A stretch of 64,000 nucleotides of DNA from Verrucomicrobiota bacterium (GTDB lineage: Bacteria; Verrucomicrobiota; Verrucomicrobiia; Opitutales; Opitutaceae), in contig CANIWJ010000002.1 in assembly GCA_947471035.1 (NCBI GenBank), positions 1 through 64,000 of the forward strand. Direction: 5' to 3'. Positions 1 through 10,030 of this stretch are shown in pieces (the stretch's first letter is position 1; each line of letters begins with the position of its first letter). Below the pieces are notes generated by a model. The model had not been told where the DNA came from and did not search any database. It worked only from the letters and a program-made list of their open reading frames with translations. The position numbers and the translations under genes are program-made.

Positions 1-44
1 AATGTTGGTATTTGCCGCCCGGAAAATTAAATTCATATAACCCT

Positions 45-812
45 ATGAATAAAAAAACCTCCATCGATCAACATAACGACGAAATACACGAGAATCTCCG
101 TCATTGGAATAAAAAGCCCCAACTTCAAACTGAGTATAAACGTTTCTACCAACAGATCGCCTTAAAACTAGATAATTTACCTAAAGGTGATGTTTTAGAA
201 TGCGGTTCTGGCATAGGAAATATTAAAACCGCCTTCCCTCAAGCAATCACCAGTGATTTATTCCCGAATCCCTGGCTTGATCGACAAGAGAATATTTACA
301 AACTAAACTTTTCTGATAATTCATTGTCAGCAGTTGTGTTATTTGATGTATTTCATCATCTGCAATTTCCTGGAAATGCCTTAAAAGAACTACACAGAAC
401 AGTAAATAATGGAGGTCGAGTAATAATATTTGAACCATCCATGGGCTTACTTGGTCGCATTGTGCTAGGTCTATTTCACCACGAGCCACTTAGTTTATCA
501 AAACCAATCAATTGGTTCGCCTCCAGTGACTTAGACTTGGCTGACACAAAATACTACGCGGCGCAGGGTAATGCGTGGCGTATTTTTAGAGCAAAAGAAA
601 AGAATGCTGAACTCGCTGACTCTGGCTGGCTCGTTAAAGAAATCTCATATTTCCCTGCTTTAGCGTGGTTATTGACTGGTGGGTTCAGAGGTCCATCACT
701 CTATCCGAATTCACTTAAATTTATGATTAAATTTATTGATAGAGCACTTACATTGAATTCGAGGTTTTTTTCCGCTAGAATGATCGTGGTATTAGAAAAA
801 ACTTCAAGGTAG
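45..812 (+). CDS. Class I SAM-dependent methyltransferase
   Basis: This 255-residue protein has a Rossmann methyltransferase fold. Motif I (VLECGSGIGN) lies near residues 50-59, an acidic stretch follows strand 2, and a DVFHHL motif near residue 101 is typical of Methyltransf_11/25 enzymes. The substrate cannot be read from the sequence; small molecules and surface-glycan precursors are both possible. I chose ATG 45, but the frame stays open to the window edge with a TTG at 12, so an upstream start is not excluded. The gene is clearly AT-richer than most of the window and its 3' end overlaps the convergent glycosyltransferase gene by 9 bp. Both features suggest acquired surface-modification DNA. 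Confidence 0.8.
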   Translation: MNKKTSIDQHNDEIHENLRHWNKKPQLQTEYKRFYQQIALKLDNLPKGDVLECGSGIGNIKTAFPQAITSDLFPNPWLDRQENIYKLNFSDNSLSAVVLFDVFHHLQFPGNALKELHRTVNNGGRVIIFEPSMGLLGRIVLGLFHHEPLSLSKPINWFASSDLDLADTKYYAAQGNAWRIFRAKEKNAELADSGWLVKEISYFPALAWLLTGGFRGPSLYPNSLKFMIKFIDRALTLNSRFFSARMIVVLEKTSR

Positions 813-2657
813 GTTTTGCATCCATTTATCAACAGAATCACCGGAAATAGGCTTTATATCACCGCCCTTGTCGCGCATGGCATTTTTGGGAGCCAAATCT
901 TTAGTTGGAATCTCCATTAATTTTTCATCCACTGAGTCAATCTTGCTGAATCTTGTAATCACATAAGGGCGAACGGTAGTCTCTGCAATAACACTGGTCT
1001 TATATGCTGGATGTAGCCAGTCACCTGGAAAAACGGTCTCTTTTTGTGTATCAGGATCCACAAAGAATTGTTGAACAACAAGTGTAGTAAACGTTTTCAG
1101 CTTGTAATGGAAAGCGACCTGACGGGCTCTTTCGTTTAATAGCCCTATTGGCACGCCTTGTATTTTATCTAGAAAAAGCCGTAACCCATCCGGGCTTGCT
1201 ACGACATACGCTGTTGGTGGCAAGCTATTAAAAACTTTTATAGTCCAATCGGCTCGTCGCACATTGTAATTACTAAGAGAGCTGATGGCAGTCGCTGCCC
1301 TAGGTATAGATATGGTAAATACACAAACAATCAACGCCCCCCAAAGAACCTTGGATACCAAAACATTCCTCCACTGCTCAAACAAAAGGTAACACGTGGA
1401 TAATACACAAATCAAAGCAAAGGGTAATATCAAACGACTCACCTCGCTTGCATCCACCTGCCCCCAGTGATAAAACAGTAATACTCCAAAGTTAAAAACC
1501 ACAACCACTGATGCAACCCAAACAGATACTGTACAGGATGAAACGCCTTCTCGAACTATGGACTTTAACTTACCATAAAACATAAATATCATACAAGGTA
1601 AGCCCAAAATAAATATCAACTCAAACGAAGTGCTTCCACGAGAAAAGGCGAAGAAGTAATTTAATGCATGCCCCAAATTATCATAAAAATATTCTAATGA
1701 GAAAGGACTCATCCCTGCGCGTATCTGCCAATTACCTTCAAAATTATCCTGAAAGGTACTCAACCTGAATAAAAATGTCATCATTACTAAGGGAGCTAAA
1801 TAAAGAGAAACATCATATATGACCGAACGCCGCTTAATCCAACCAAGCAAAATAATAATACCGGCCGCCCCCGCAAATACCGCCGATTCGTAGCGTGTAT
1901 TCGCGAGTATGATTGCAACTAGAATCAAAAATCTCTGCGTAGTTTTTTCAGGTTTATCTATAAAAATTGAAGAGCTCCAAATAAACATCAGCACCAAGAG
2001 GAGATTCAACAGCTCAAACCCACCACCTGAGGCATTTTGATAAAACAAGGGGAAAGCCGCAAACAACGAACAGGCAAAATAAGCTGCGTTTAATCCATAA
2101 AAACGATTCGCAGTTACAAAAAGGAATATATAAAACACCCCTACGATCAGCGCATTTAGATAAAAGACGTTCTGTGGCCGATAACCCGTAAGGTCGTGAA
2201 CAAGACTTAAAAGTGAGACGAATACGGGCGGCCGCTTGTTTACTACGCCACCAAGCATACGATAAACACCACCCAGCTCATAACCACTTACGGCAATATC
2301 TGAGCGCCCCTCGTAGTGTATCGCCATGGCTTCCACCCCCAAAACGTACTCATCAGCTGTGACTTTGTAGTTAAATGGCTCGCGGCTCAAACTAAACGCC
2401 GTGCAGAACCCAACAAATAGGATCACAGGCCAGCACGCTGCCGCAGCTCTCCAGTTCCAAACGTATGTGGGCTGTAGAAATTTGTATAAGTCCCAAGCTG
2501 ACAACCCAGCAATTGCAAATACTGCCAAAAAAATCCACCGACTATTTTCACGACAATAAGCTTGAGCGAGATCTGAGTCTAATCCTAATCCGCAAAGTAT
2601 TGCTGTGCCTATAGTTAAAAACAGCCCATAACAAAACAATCGATGTTTAAAGTGCAT
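804..2657 (-). CDS. Polytopic membrane protein, GT-C-type glycosyltransferase candidate
   Basis: This 617-residue protein has about 10-12 predicted membrane segments over residues 1-480 and a hydrophilic C-terminal part of about 130 residues. An acidic TADEYVLG motif sits in the first long external loop near residues 100-107. That is the usual place of the catalytic acid in lipid-linked GT-C enzymes (PMT/ArnT/GT39-like). No closer family is recognised. It would act at the inner membrane with a polyprenyl-phosphate sugar donor. It lies downstream of, and on the same strand as, two type IV pilin genes, so a pilin or surface-glycan substrate is plausible but unproven. Composition is AT-rich. The start falls 5 bp after a hairpin and has no clear ribosome binding site. 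Confidence 0.6.
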   Translation of the reverse strand: MHFKHRLFCYGLFLTIGTAILCGLGLDSDLAQAYCRENSRWIFLAVFAIAGLSAWDLYKFLQPTYVWNWRAAAACWPVILFVGFCTAFSLSREPFNYKVTADEYVLGVEAMAIHYEGRSDIAVSGYELGGVYRMLGGVVNKRPPVFVSLLSLVHDLTGYRPQNVFYLNALIVGVFYIFLFVTANRFYGLNAAYFACSLFAAFPLFYQNASGGGFELLNLLLVLMFIWSSSIFIDKPEKTTQRFLILVAIILANTRYESAVFAGAAGIIILLGWIKRRSVIYDVSLYLAPLVMMTFLFRLSTFQDNFEGNWQIRAGMSPFSLEYFYDNLGHALNYFFAFSRGSTSFELIFILGLPCMIFMFYGKLKSIVREGVSSCTVSVWVASVVVVFNFGVLLFYHWGQVDASEVSRLILPFALICVLSTCYLLFEQWRNVLVSKVLWGALIVCVFTISIPRAATAISSLSNYNVRRADWTIKVFNSLPPTAYVVASPDGLRLFLDKIQGVPIGLLNERARQVAFHYKLKTFTTLVVQQFFVDPDTQKETVFPGDWLHPAYKTSVIAETTVRPYVITRFSKIDSVDEKLMEIPTKDLAPKNAMRDKGGDIKPISGDSVDKWMQNLP

Positions 2658-2662
2658 AAAAG

Positions 2663-2689
2663 AGCCGTCGAATCCTATACTCGACGGCT
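2663..2689 (-). terminator. Intrinsic terminator of the left pilin gene
   Basis: A perfect 9-bp stem (AGCCGTCGA / TCGACGGCT) with a 9-nt loop is followed on the minus strand by CTTTTATG. It lies 19 bp past the stop of the pilin gene and just before the glycosyltransferase start. Confidence 0.75.
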
Positions 2690-2708
2690 ATAAAAACTAA
2701 CGATTTTT

Positions 2709-3059
2709 TTACAAGCTCCAAGATTTGGAGACAGTACCGCTAGAACCATTCCAACTTAAACTGCGCGAAGCACCGGCTGTAAAGGATGTCCAATAGGTCT
2801 CACCAGCTGAGGTTTGAATCGTACTCTTAATGTATTTGTCTGTGCCGACAAGATCCGTAAGGCCGCAGGTGGACGCGCCATTTTCCATTACGAACTGGTC
2901 GATTGCACCGGAAATTTGCCGGACGTTATTATCAATTGCCTTAGCACGTGAGTTGGCGCGAACCTTGGCGAACGCAGGAATTGCCATGGCAGCCAAAAGG
3001 CCTATTATAACCACGACGATCATGATTTCAACAAGTGTGAATCCTTTTTTATTATTCAT
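2709..3059 (-). CDS. Type IV pilin-like prepilin (left copy)
   Basis: This 116-residue prepilin has a short basic leader ending in KKG, the type III signal peptide cleavage motif G|FTLVEIMIVVVIIGLLAA, and Glu at mature position 5. The hydrophobic N-terminal helix would anchor it in the inner membrane and later form the pilus core. The remainder is a small globular domain with one Cys. I chose ATG 3059, which gives a normal six-residue leader; an upstream start at 3074 would add MAYWN. The protein is nearly identical to the neighbouring prepilin (3152-3508), but many codons differ by synonymous changes toward A/T. That suggests an old or exchanged duplicate. Pseudopilin of a type II system is an alternative. 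Confidence 0.9.
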   Translation of the reverse strand: MNNKKGFTLVEIMIVVVIIGLLAAMAIPAFAKVRANSRAKAIDNNVRQISGAIDQFVMENGASTCGLTDLVGTDKYIKSTIQTSAGETYWTSFTAGASRSLSWNGSSGTVSKSWSL

Positions 3060-3100
3060 ATTCCAATAAGCCATTACAAAGTTACTTTATTGTAAATAAC

Positions 3101-3131
3101 AAGGCCGCCGATTTAAATGTTCGGCGGCCTT
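3101..3131 (-). terminator. Intrinsic terminator of the right pilin gene
   Basis: A perfect 11-bp stem (AAGGCCGCCGA / TCGGCGGCCTT) with a 9-nt AT-rich loop is followed on the minus strand by GTTATTTA. It stands 20 bp after the stop of the prepilin gene at 3152-3508 and separates the two pilin genes transcriptionally. Confidence 0.8.
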
Positions 3132-3151
3132 ACCTTTAAACTAAAGCTAAA

Positions 3152-3508
3152 TTACAGATCCCACGACTTGGAAACCGTACCGCTAGAGCCATTCCAGCTC
3201 AAGCTACGCGATGCGCCAGCGGTGAAAGAAGTCCAATAGGTTTCACCAGCAGCGGTTGCAATCGTGCTCTTAATGTACTTGTCGGTGCCGACGAGATCAG
3301 TCAGGCCGCAGGTGGAAGCGCCATTTTCCAGCACGAACTGGTCAATTGCACCGGAAATCTGGCGAACGTTATTATCGATCGCCTTGGCGCGGGAGTTGGC
3401 GCGAACCTTGGCGAACGCGGGGATCGCCATGGCAGCCAGGAGGCCGATGATGACGACGACGATCATGATTTCAACGAGGGTGAAACCCTTGGTATTACGA
3501 TTTTTCAT
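3152..3508 (-). CDS. Type IV pilin-like prepilin (right copy)
   Basis: This 118-residue prepilin has the leader MKNRNTKG, cleavage before FTLVEIMIVV, the mature Glu5 and a single hydrophobic helix, followed by a compact C-terminal domain ending in SWDL. Processing by a PilD-type peptidase is expected from the motif. It differs from the left copy (2709-3059) at only a few residues, mainly in the leader, at one Met/Leu, around the TIATAAG segment and near the C-terminus. Its codon use is GC-richer and matches the chromosome better, so this is probably the resident gene. A strong terminator follows, as expected for a highly expressed major pilin. Assembly genes are not in the window. Confidence 0.92.
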   Translation of the reverse strand: MKNRNTKGFTLVEIMIVVVIIGLLAAMAIPAFAKVRANSRAKAIDNNVRQISGAIDQFVLENGASTCGLTDLVGTDKYIKSTIATAAGETYWTSFTAGASRSLSWNGSSGTVSKSWDL

Positions 3509-3683
3509 AGGGGTCTATATTTAGGATTATCTGCAGTTTTGGCCGGATATTGGCCGTTCAACAGCATGAAACCTATTATACGCAGACCTGACAAGGCATT
3601 TTTACTGGGCATAAATCCTCATTTCTTTGCCACTGCATAAGCGATAGTTGCCCCAACACCCTAGTTCGTTTTCCCCTAAAACT

Positions 3684-4805
3684 ATGCCACCCCGCATACC
3701 CCTTTATCGCATAGTGTTGGCGGCCGCATGCCTGATATTCTCCACTGCTTTCACAAGTGCACAGACCGAACCCAACCAGATTGGGCAGCGGGTCGAACTT
3801 CAGCTCGCCAATGGTGACCGACTCACGGGTGAGCTCATTTGGCGAGCCGATGGCAAGCTTCGTTTCCGATCTCCTATTTTAGGCGACCTCACAATTGCCG
3901 AAACAGATGCAGCCATTTTGGAAACTACCGACCGCAACGACAATCCCGCCAACCCAAATACGGTAACGAGTCCACTAGCTAAAACAGTTTCTTTACCTGC
4001 GAAGAAATCAACAACTGCTCCAGCCATTACGCCAACCACTACCTCCACACCGGCGGTCGCTTCCGTTCCCTCCGCCAGCCCCGCAAACACCAAAATCCCT
4101 CCGATAAAACCTTGGAAGGGTAAGCTGGAGTACGGCTATGTTCAGCAGAGTGGTCTCAAGGATACGCTAAGCTACAACTTACGAGGCGAAGCCGAAAAAC
4201 CGATCGGTAAACATACCCTCAAAGCCACCGGTCGCATTCTCTACGCGGAACAAAACAAACGCCCAAGCGCTGATCGCACCGACTCAAACTTCCGCTGGCG
4301 CTACCAGATTTCCAAACGGACTTTCGCTCAGGCTCAAACCACCTACCTGCGAGATGACATCACCCAAATCCACGCCAACTTTGAGCAAAATGTCGGTCTC
4401 GGCTACCGCATCATCGACCTAAAGCGTCACGCGGTAAATGTCGGCGCAGGCATCACCGGCCAGTATCGCGACTGGGATGCCGGCACAAGCGGCTTCGCGC
4501 CCTATGGCGAGATATTCGAGGATTACACGTTCAAGATCAACGACCGGATCACGCTCAACCAAGATATCGTAGTCCAGTATTCTCCGGCCGACCGGGCCTT
4601 CAACATTCCCGCAACTGGTCGTCCAGCGCCGGTCAATCCTAACACGGAAAACTACAAGATCCGCTTTAACGGTTCGCTCCAAGGAAAAGTCACTGAGCGT
4701 ATTTCCGTAAACTTACGTTTCGAATACGAGTTGGACAACGCGATCCAACTTCAAGGCGCCCGAAAAAATCAACGCATAACCAGTTCTATCGGTTATGCGT
4801 TTTAA
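3684..4805 (+). CDS. DUF481 family outer-membrane protein
   Basis: This 373-residue exported protein has a signal peptide (hydrophobic core VLAAACLIFSTAF, probable cleavage after TSAQ). A short domain at about residues 30-80 (VELQLANGDRLTGELI) resembles a small SH3-like module common in front of DUF481. A Thr/Pro/Ala-rich linker covers residues 90-150. A C-terminal DUF481 domain follows, made of alternating amphipathic strands (YGYVQQSG, YNLRGEAEKP, QDIVVQYSP) and ending in the aromatic strand SIGYAF, as beta-barrel proteins do. DUF481 (YdiY-like) is salt-inducible in enterobacteria, but the function is unknown. I chose ATG 3684 over an in-frame TTG 36 bp upstream because it puts the signal peptide at the N-terminus. 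Confidence 0.75.
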   Translation: MPPRIPLYRIVLAAACLIFSTAFTSAQTEPNQIGQRVELQLANGDRLTGELIWRADGKLRFRSPILGDLTIAETDAAILETTDRNDNPANPNTVTSPLAKTVSLPAKKSTTAPAITPTTTSTPAVASVPSASPANTKIPPIKPWKGKLEYGYVQQSGLKDTLSYNLRGEAEKPIGKHTLKATGRILYAEQNKRPSADRTDSNFRWRYQISKRTFAQAQTTYLRDDITQIHANFEQNVGLGYRIIDLKRHAVNVGAGITGQYRDWDAGTSGFAPYGEIFEDYTFKINDRITLNQDIVVQYSPADRAFNIPATGRPAPVNPNTENYKIRFNGSLQGKVTERISVNLRFEYELDNAIQLQGARKNQRITSSIGYAF

Positions 4806-4821
4806 AACGCTCCACCCTTCC

Positions 4822-5409
4822 CTACTTCTTTGCTTTTTTGGCCGGTTTATCCGCGACCTTCGGCTTGGACTTTGCAACCGAAGTTGGCTTGGTTTTGACC
4901 GCCGTCTTTTGGGGCGTCGATTTTTTCACCGTAGCTTTGGTTTTGACCGGCGTAACTTTCTTTTTTGAGGCGCTTTTTGATACGGTGACTTTAGGTTTTT
5001 TCGCGGTCACTTTGACCACTGCCGCCGCCTTGGTCGCAAATGTTTTTAAATCCACTTCGGCGGCATCCTTCCAAAGTTTATCCAAAGCGTAGTTCTGACG
5101 CTGGTCAGGGGTAAAAAGATGCACCATCACTTGATAGGCGTCCACCACGGTCCAGCCACTGTTGAACCCGCCTTGTTCCATACCGGCAATTTTCACCTTG
5201 GCAGCATCGAGTACCTTTTCGGCTTCGATGCGGAGGGCGCGCAGGTGGGGCTCACTGTTACCCGTGGCCAGCACGAGATAGTCAGTGATGTTGGAAACTC
5301 CGCTCACATGCAGAACCTTTAGCTGGTCAGCTTTCTTGTCCTCCAGAGCGGAAACAAGGGTGCGCAGCAGGGTGATAGTCGGCAGGTCGGGGACGGATAC
5401 AGTGGACAT
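4822..5409 (-). CDS. rsfS: Ribosomal silencing factor RsfS with Lys-rich tail
   Basis: Residues 1 to about 125 match the RsfS/YbeB/Iojap family: SNITDYLVLATGNSEPHLRA, then GGFNSGWTVVDAYQVMVHLF and the YALDKLWKDA end. RsfS binds ribosomal protein L14 and blocks 30S-50S joining when nutrients are low. The family is usually about 105-120 residues. This one is 195 residues and carries about 65 extra residues rich in Lys, Ala, Thr and Pro, resembling a histone H1 tail. I chose ATG 5409 because the longer frame would overlap nadD. It lies 10 bp downstream of nadD on the same strand, the classical nadD-rsfS pairing. Confidence 0.93.
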   Translation of the reverse strand: MSTVSVPDLPTITLLRTLVSALEDKKADQLKVLHVSGVSNITDYLVLATGNSEPHLRALRIEAEKVLDAAKVKIAGMEQGGFNSGWTVVDAYQVMVHLFTPDQRQNYALDKLWKDAAEVDLKTFATKAAAVVKVTAKKPKVTVSKSASKKKVTPVKTKATVKKSTPQKTAVKTKPTSVAKSKPKVADKPAKKAKK

Positions 5410-5419
5410 GAATAATTTG

Positions 5420-6031
5420 TTAAGACCGATACAGGCCAGTTTCCCGGATGTATTCAATCACCTTGTCGGGCACTAAGCCCGTAAGCGTATCTCCTCGCAT
5501 GATTCGCGCCCGAATTTCGCTCGAACTCACGTCCCAGCAACCTGCCATAGAATGCACGTGGTGCACGCGCAACCCCGGCACTCTCGGATGCGCCAGCTCA
5601 TTCCAGGCGTATCCCGGACGGGCATAAACCGCCCACTCTGCCAAGCGTGCCAGCTCTGCCGGTTCACGCCATTGTTCCAGCCGGGCAAATTGGTCCGCTC
5701 CCACGATCCAAATCAAAGACTCCGCCGAGCGCCCTTCGCTTAGAGCACGCAAAGTATCGGCGGTGTAGCTAACCCCGCCTCGGTCAAGCTCCAGATCAGA
5801 TAGTTCTAATCGTTGCTCGCCCGTCTGCTGGGTTAACTCGACCAAAGCTCGTCGCAGCATCTCTTCTCGCTGTTCATTGGAAGCCAACACCCCTGCTGCG
5901 CGCAAGGGTGCCTGCGCCGCTGGCATCAGCAGCACACGATCCAATGCGAGCGCATCCGCCACTGCACGCGCTACCCCGAGATGCCCATAATGCACCGGAT
6001 CAAAGCTGCCTCCGAGGATTCCTGTTCTCAT
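5420..6031 (-). CDS. nadD: Nicotinate-nucleotide adenylyltransferase
   Basis: This 203-residue enzyme joins ATP and nicotinate mononucleotide to make deamido-NAD in cytosolic NAD synthesis. The N-terminal nucleotidyltransferase signature GGSFDPVHYGHLG is intact, with its two His residues. IWIVGADQF and the C-terminal VSSSEIRARI (the SSTxIR element) are also present, and the length is normal for NadD. It is first in a two-gene unit with rsfS. About 100 bp of non-coding DNA separate it from the divergent histidine kinase gene, so the promoters for both directions probably lie there. Confidence 0.96.
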   Translation of the reverse strand: MRTGILGGSFDPVHYGHLGVARAVADALALDRVLLMPAAQAPLRAAGVLASNEQREEMLRRALVELTQQTGEQRLELSDLELDRGGVSYTADTLRALSEGRSAESLIWIVGADQFARLEQWREPAELARLAEWAVYARPGYAWNELAHPRVPGLRVHHVHSMAGCWDVSSSEIRARIMRGDTLTGLVPDKVIEYIRETGLYRS

Positions 6032-6128
6032 TTTTTAAAAGTGTAGCGGCACCCTAGCGGCGACAAGCCCGCCCTCGCATCCCGACGTCGGTCGCCGGTT
6101 CCCGTCATTAAGTTTTGCCAGAAAGAAT

Positions 6129-7367
6129 GTGGCCCGCTGGGTTCTGCTCGTGACCGCTTACCAGACTTTATGGCTCAGCGCCGCAACGCTCGCACTCCTC
6201 GTAGGTGCTGCAGCGTTGCTATGGAGGCAGCGACAGAAACTTCTCCACGCGCGTCAGTCTTTGCAACAAAGCGAGGCGCGCCTCGCTCTCGCGAGTGAAG
6301 CATCCGGCCTTGGGCTCTGGACCTGGCATGTGCCTGCGGACATCATCTGGCTGTCGCCTGGCTTTCGAGCGATTCTCGGTCTCGATGCCGAAACACGCTT
6401 CGGCTACGAAGCGTTTTTTCAACTCGTGCATCCGGAGGATCGCGCCGCCATGCGCCAAGGCTTTGCCGCCGTCACCGCCAAACAACCAACCTTTGAGATC
6501 GAGGCCCGTTTCGTCGGCTCCGACGGCTCGACACGCACGCTGCTTTCACGTGGTCGCGGCAGTTTTTCCCGACCCGATGCGCCGTATTTTGATCGTCTGG
6601 TTGGCGCCAGCTTGGATGTAAGCCAGCAACGCCACGCCGAAACGGAACACCGGCGCCAACGCGACGAACTCGCCCACCTTTCCCGCGTGGCCACTCTGGG
6701 GGAACTAACCGGTACACTGGCCCATGAAATCAACCAGCCCCTGGCCGCCATTTTAACCAACGCCCAGGCTGGACGCCTTTTGGTGGATCATCCCATGCCG
6801 GATCTCCCTGAGCTGCGTCTCATATTGGATGAGATCATTGAAGATGATCTGCGTGCCACTGGAATCATTCGACGCATCCGTACTTTGTTAAAAAAAGCCC
6901 CTCCGGAATTTCGTCCGGTCGTAGTTGCAGAACTGGTTCACGAAACCTTAGAGCTTTTACGGCCAGACTTCGGAAAGCGCGGAGTCACCGCACATGCTAC
7001 GTGCGCACCCGCTACACCCCGCATTGCAGCGGATCCGGTGCAAATTCAGCAGATCTTGATCAACTTGCTTATTAACGCGGCCGACGCTTTGCGCGAACAA
7101 GCGCCACTTGACCGGATCATTGCGGTACGAGTGCGTCCAGGCGCGACTGGGTTCGTTTCGATTCGGGTCGAAGATCGTGGCCCCGGCATCCCGCCAGAAC
7201 GCGTTTCCCTGCTTTTCAAACCCTTTCAATCAACCAAACCCGACGGCTTGGGTATTGGTCTTTCACTCTGTCGCTCCATCGCCGAAGCGCACGGCGGCAG
7301 TCTAACTCTTGCCAACCGTGAAAATGGGCAAGGAGCCGTCGCCACCCTGCATTTACCTATCGCGTAA
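6129..7367 (+). CDS. PAS-domain sensor histidine kinase (FixL-like)
   Basis: This 412-residue protein has one membrane segment at about residues 8-30 and no real periplasmic domain. A PAS fold covers about 48-165 (ASGLGLWTWHVP to LDVSQQRHAE). A HisKA box LAHEINQPLAAIL follows, with the phospho-accepting His at about 199. The HATPase domain shows NLLINAADAL (N box), VEDRGPGIPP (G1) and GLGIGLSLCRSIAEAHGG (G2). The HEINQPL type is typical of FixL/TodS/DctB kinases. The ligand is unknown; the usual FixL heme-PAS histidine is not evident. The start is GTG 6129, because the ATG overlapping it closes at once. The FixJ-type regulator follows 118 bp downstream and is the obvious partner. Confidence 0.9.
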   Translation: MARWVLLVTAYQTLWLSAATLALLVGAAALLWRQRQKLLHARQSLQQSEARLALASEASGLGLWTWHVPADIIWLSPGFRAILGLDAETRFGYEAFFQLVHPEDRAAMRQGFAAVTAKQPTFEIEARFVGSDGSTRTLLSRGRGSFSRPDAPYFDRLVGASLDVSQQRHAETEHRRQRDELAHLSRVATLGELTGTLAHEINQPLAAILTNAQAGRLLVDHPMPDLPELRLILDEIIEDDLRATGIIRRIRTLLKKAPPEFRPVVVAELVHETLELLRPDFGKRGVTAHATCAPATPRIAADPVQIQQILINLLINAADALREQAPLDRIIAVRVRPGATGFVSIRVEDRGPGIPPERVSLLFKPFQSTKPDGLGIGLSLCRSIAEAHGGSLTLANRENGQGAVATLHLPIA

Positions 7368-7485
7368 TTCATTAAATCCAAACTACCGACGATGCTGATT
7401 TGCGCCTTAAGCATAAGTGCGTATCGAGATTTCTGAATTTAGGTTCTTCACGGATTACTCACTGCTTTTAGACCTCGACCCAAAC

Positions 7486-8112
7486 ATGCCAGCAAACGCC
7501 CAAGTTCACCTGATTGACGACGAGCCCACCATTCGTACCGCCGCGCCACGCTTGCTCCGCGCCGCAGGAATTTCCTGCGCAGACTACCCGGATATTGAGA
7601 CGTTTTTAAAAACTCCCAGTGGACCGGTCGTTGCCCCCGCATGCATCCTTCTCGACATAGGTCTACCTGGGCGCAGCGGGCTCGATGCGCAGACCGCCTT
7701 GGCAGGGCTCTACCCGACCCTTCCCATAGTATTTTTGACCGGACGCGACGACGCCTCCTCCAGTGTACGTGCACTCAAAGCCGGTGCCTTTGACTACCTC
7801 CTCAAGCCCATAGACGCGGCTCTGCTCATTCCCTCCGTTCGGGCTGCGTTGAGCCGAAGCTTGGAATTAGCAAACCGACGTCAGGTCGCCGACCAAGACG
7901 CCGGATTGCTCGCGCGACTCACTCCCCGCGAACGTGAGGTGCTGATCCTTGTGACCAAAGGTATGCTCAACAAACAAGTCGCCGAACAGCTAGGCACTGC
8001 GGAAAAAACCGTGAAGGTGCAGCGCGCTAGTGTGATGCTCAAACTCAATGCGGACTCCGTGGCCGATCTTGTCCGTTTCGTGGATCGGCTGGCCTTGCAT
8101 GGTAATAAATAA
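7486..8112 (+). CDS. FixJ/NarL-type response regulator
   Basis: This 208-residue regulator has an N-terminal receiver domain: acidic pocket D11/D12, phospho-acceptor Asp near residue 57 in CILLDIGLPG, the TGRDD switch region and Lys in DYLLKPI. A LuxR-type helix-turn-helix follows (LTPREREVLILVTKGMLNKQ, then AEKTVKVQRA). The layout is that of FixJ/TodT regulators, which bind DNA as dimers after phosphorylation. I chose ATG 7486; a GTG at 7417 would add 23 residues that do not belong to the receiver fold. Its partner is the PAS kinase just upstream on the same strand. The target genes cannot be deduced. Confidence 0.93.
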   Translation: MPANAQVHLIDDEPTIRTAAPRLLRAAGISCADYPDIETFLKTPSGPVVAPACILLDIGLPGRSGLDAQTALAGLYPTLPIVFLTGRDDASSSVRALKAGAFDYLLKPIDAALLIPSVRAALSRSLELANRRQVADQDAGLLARLTPREREVLILVTKGMLNKQVAEQLGTAEKTVKVQRASVMLKLNADSVADLVRFVDRLALHGNK

Positions 8113-8114
8113 AT

Positions 8115-8139
8115 AAGGCGCGCCGACTAGGCGCGCCTT
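8115..8139. terminator. Hairpin between convergent regulator and helicase genes
   Basis: A perfect 10-bp stem (AAGGCGCGCC / GGCGCGCCTT) with a 5-nt loop lies between the convergent response-regulator and DEAD-box helicase genes. The stem is flanked by A/T, but there is no long T-tract on either side. A bidirectional terminator is likely. Confidence 0.65.
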
Positions 8140-8166
8140 GAGTGGATAGAGCCTCGACTATCCAGC

Positions 8167-9978
<1,812 letters not shown>

Positions 9979-10030
9979 AATCCCCAGCGTGCGGAGATCG
10001 CAGTCAAAAGGGTACCTAAAAAAACGGGAC

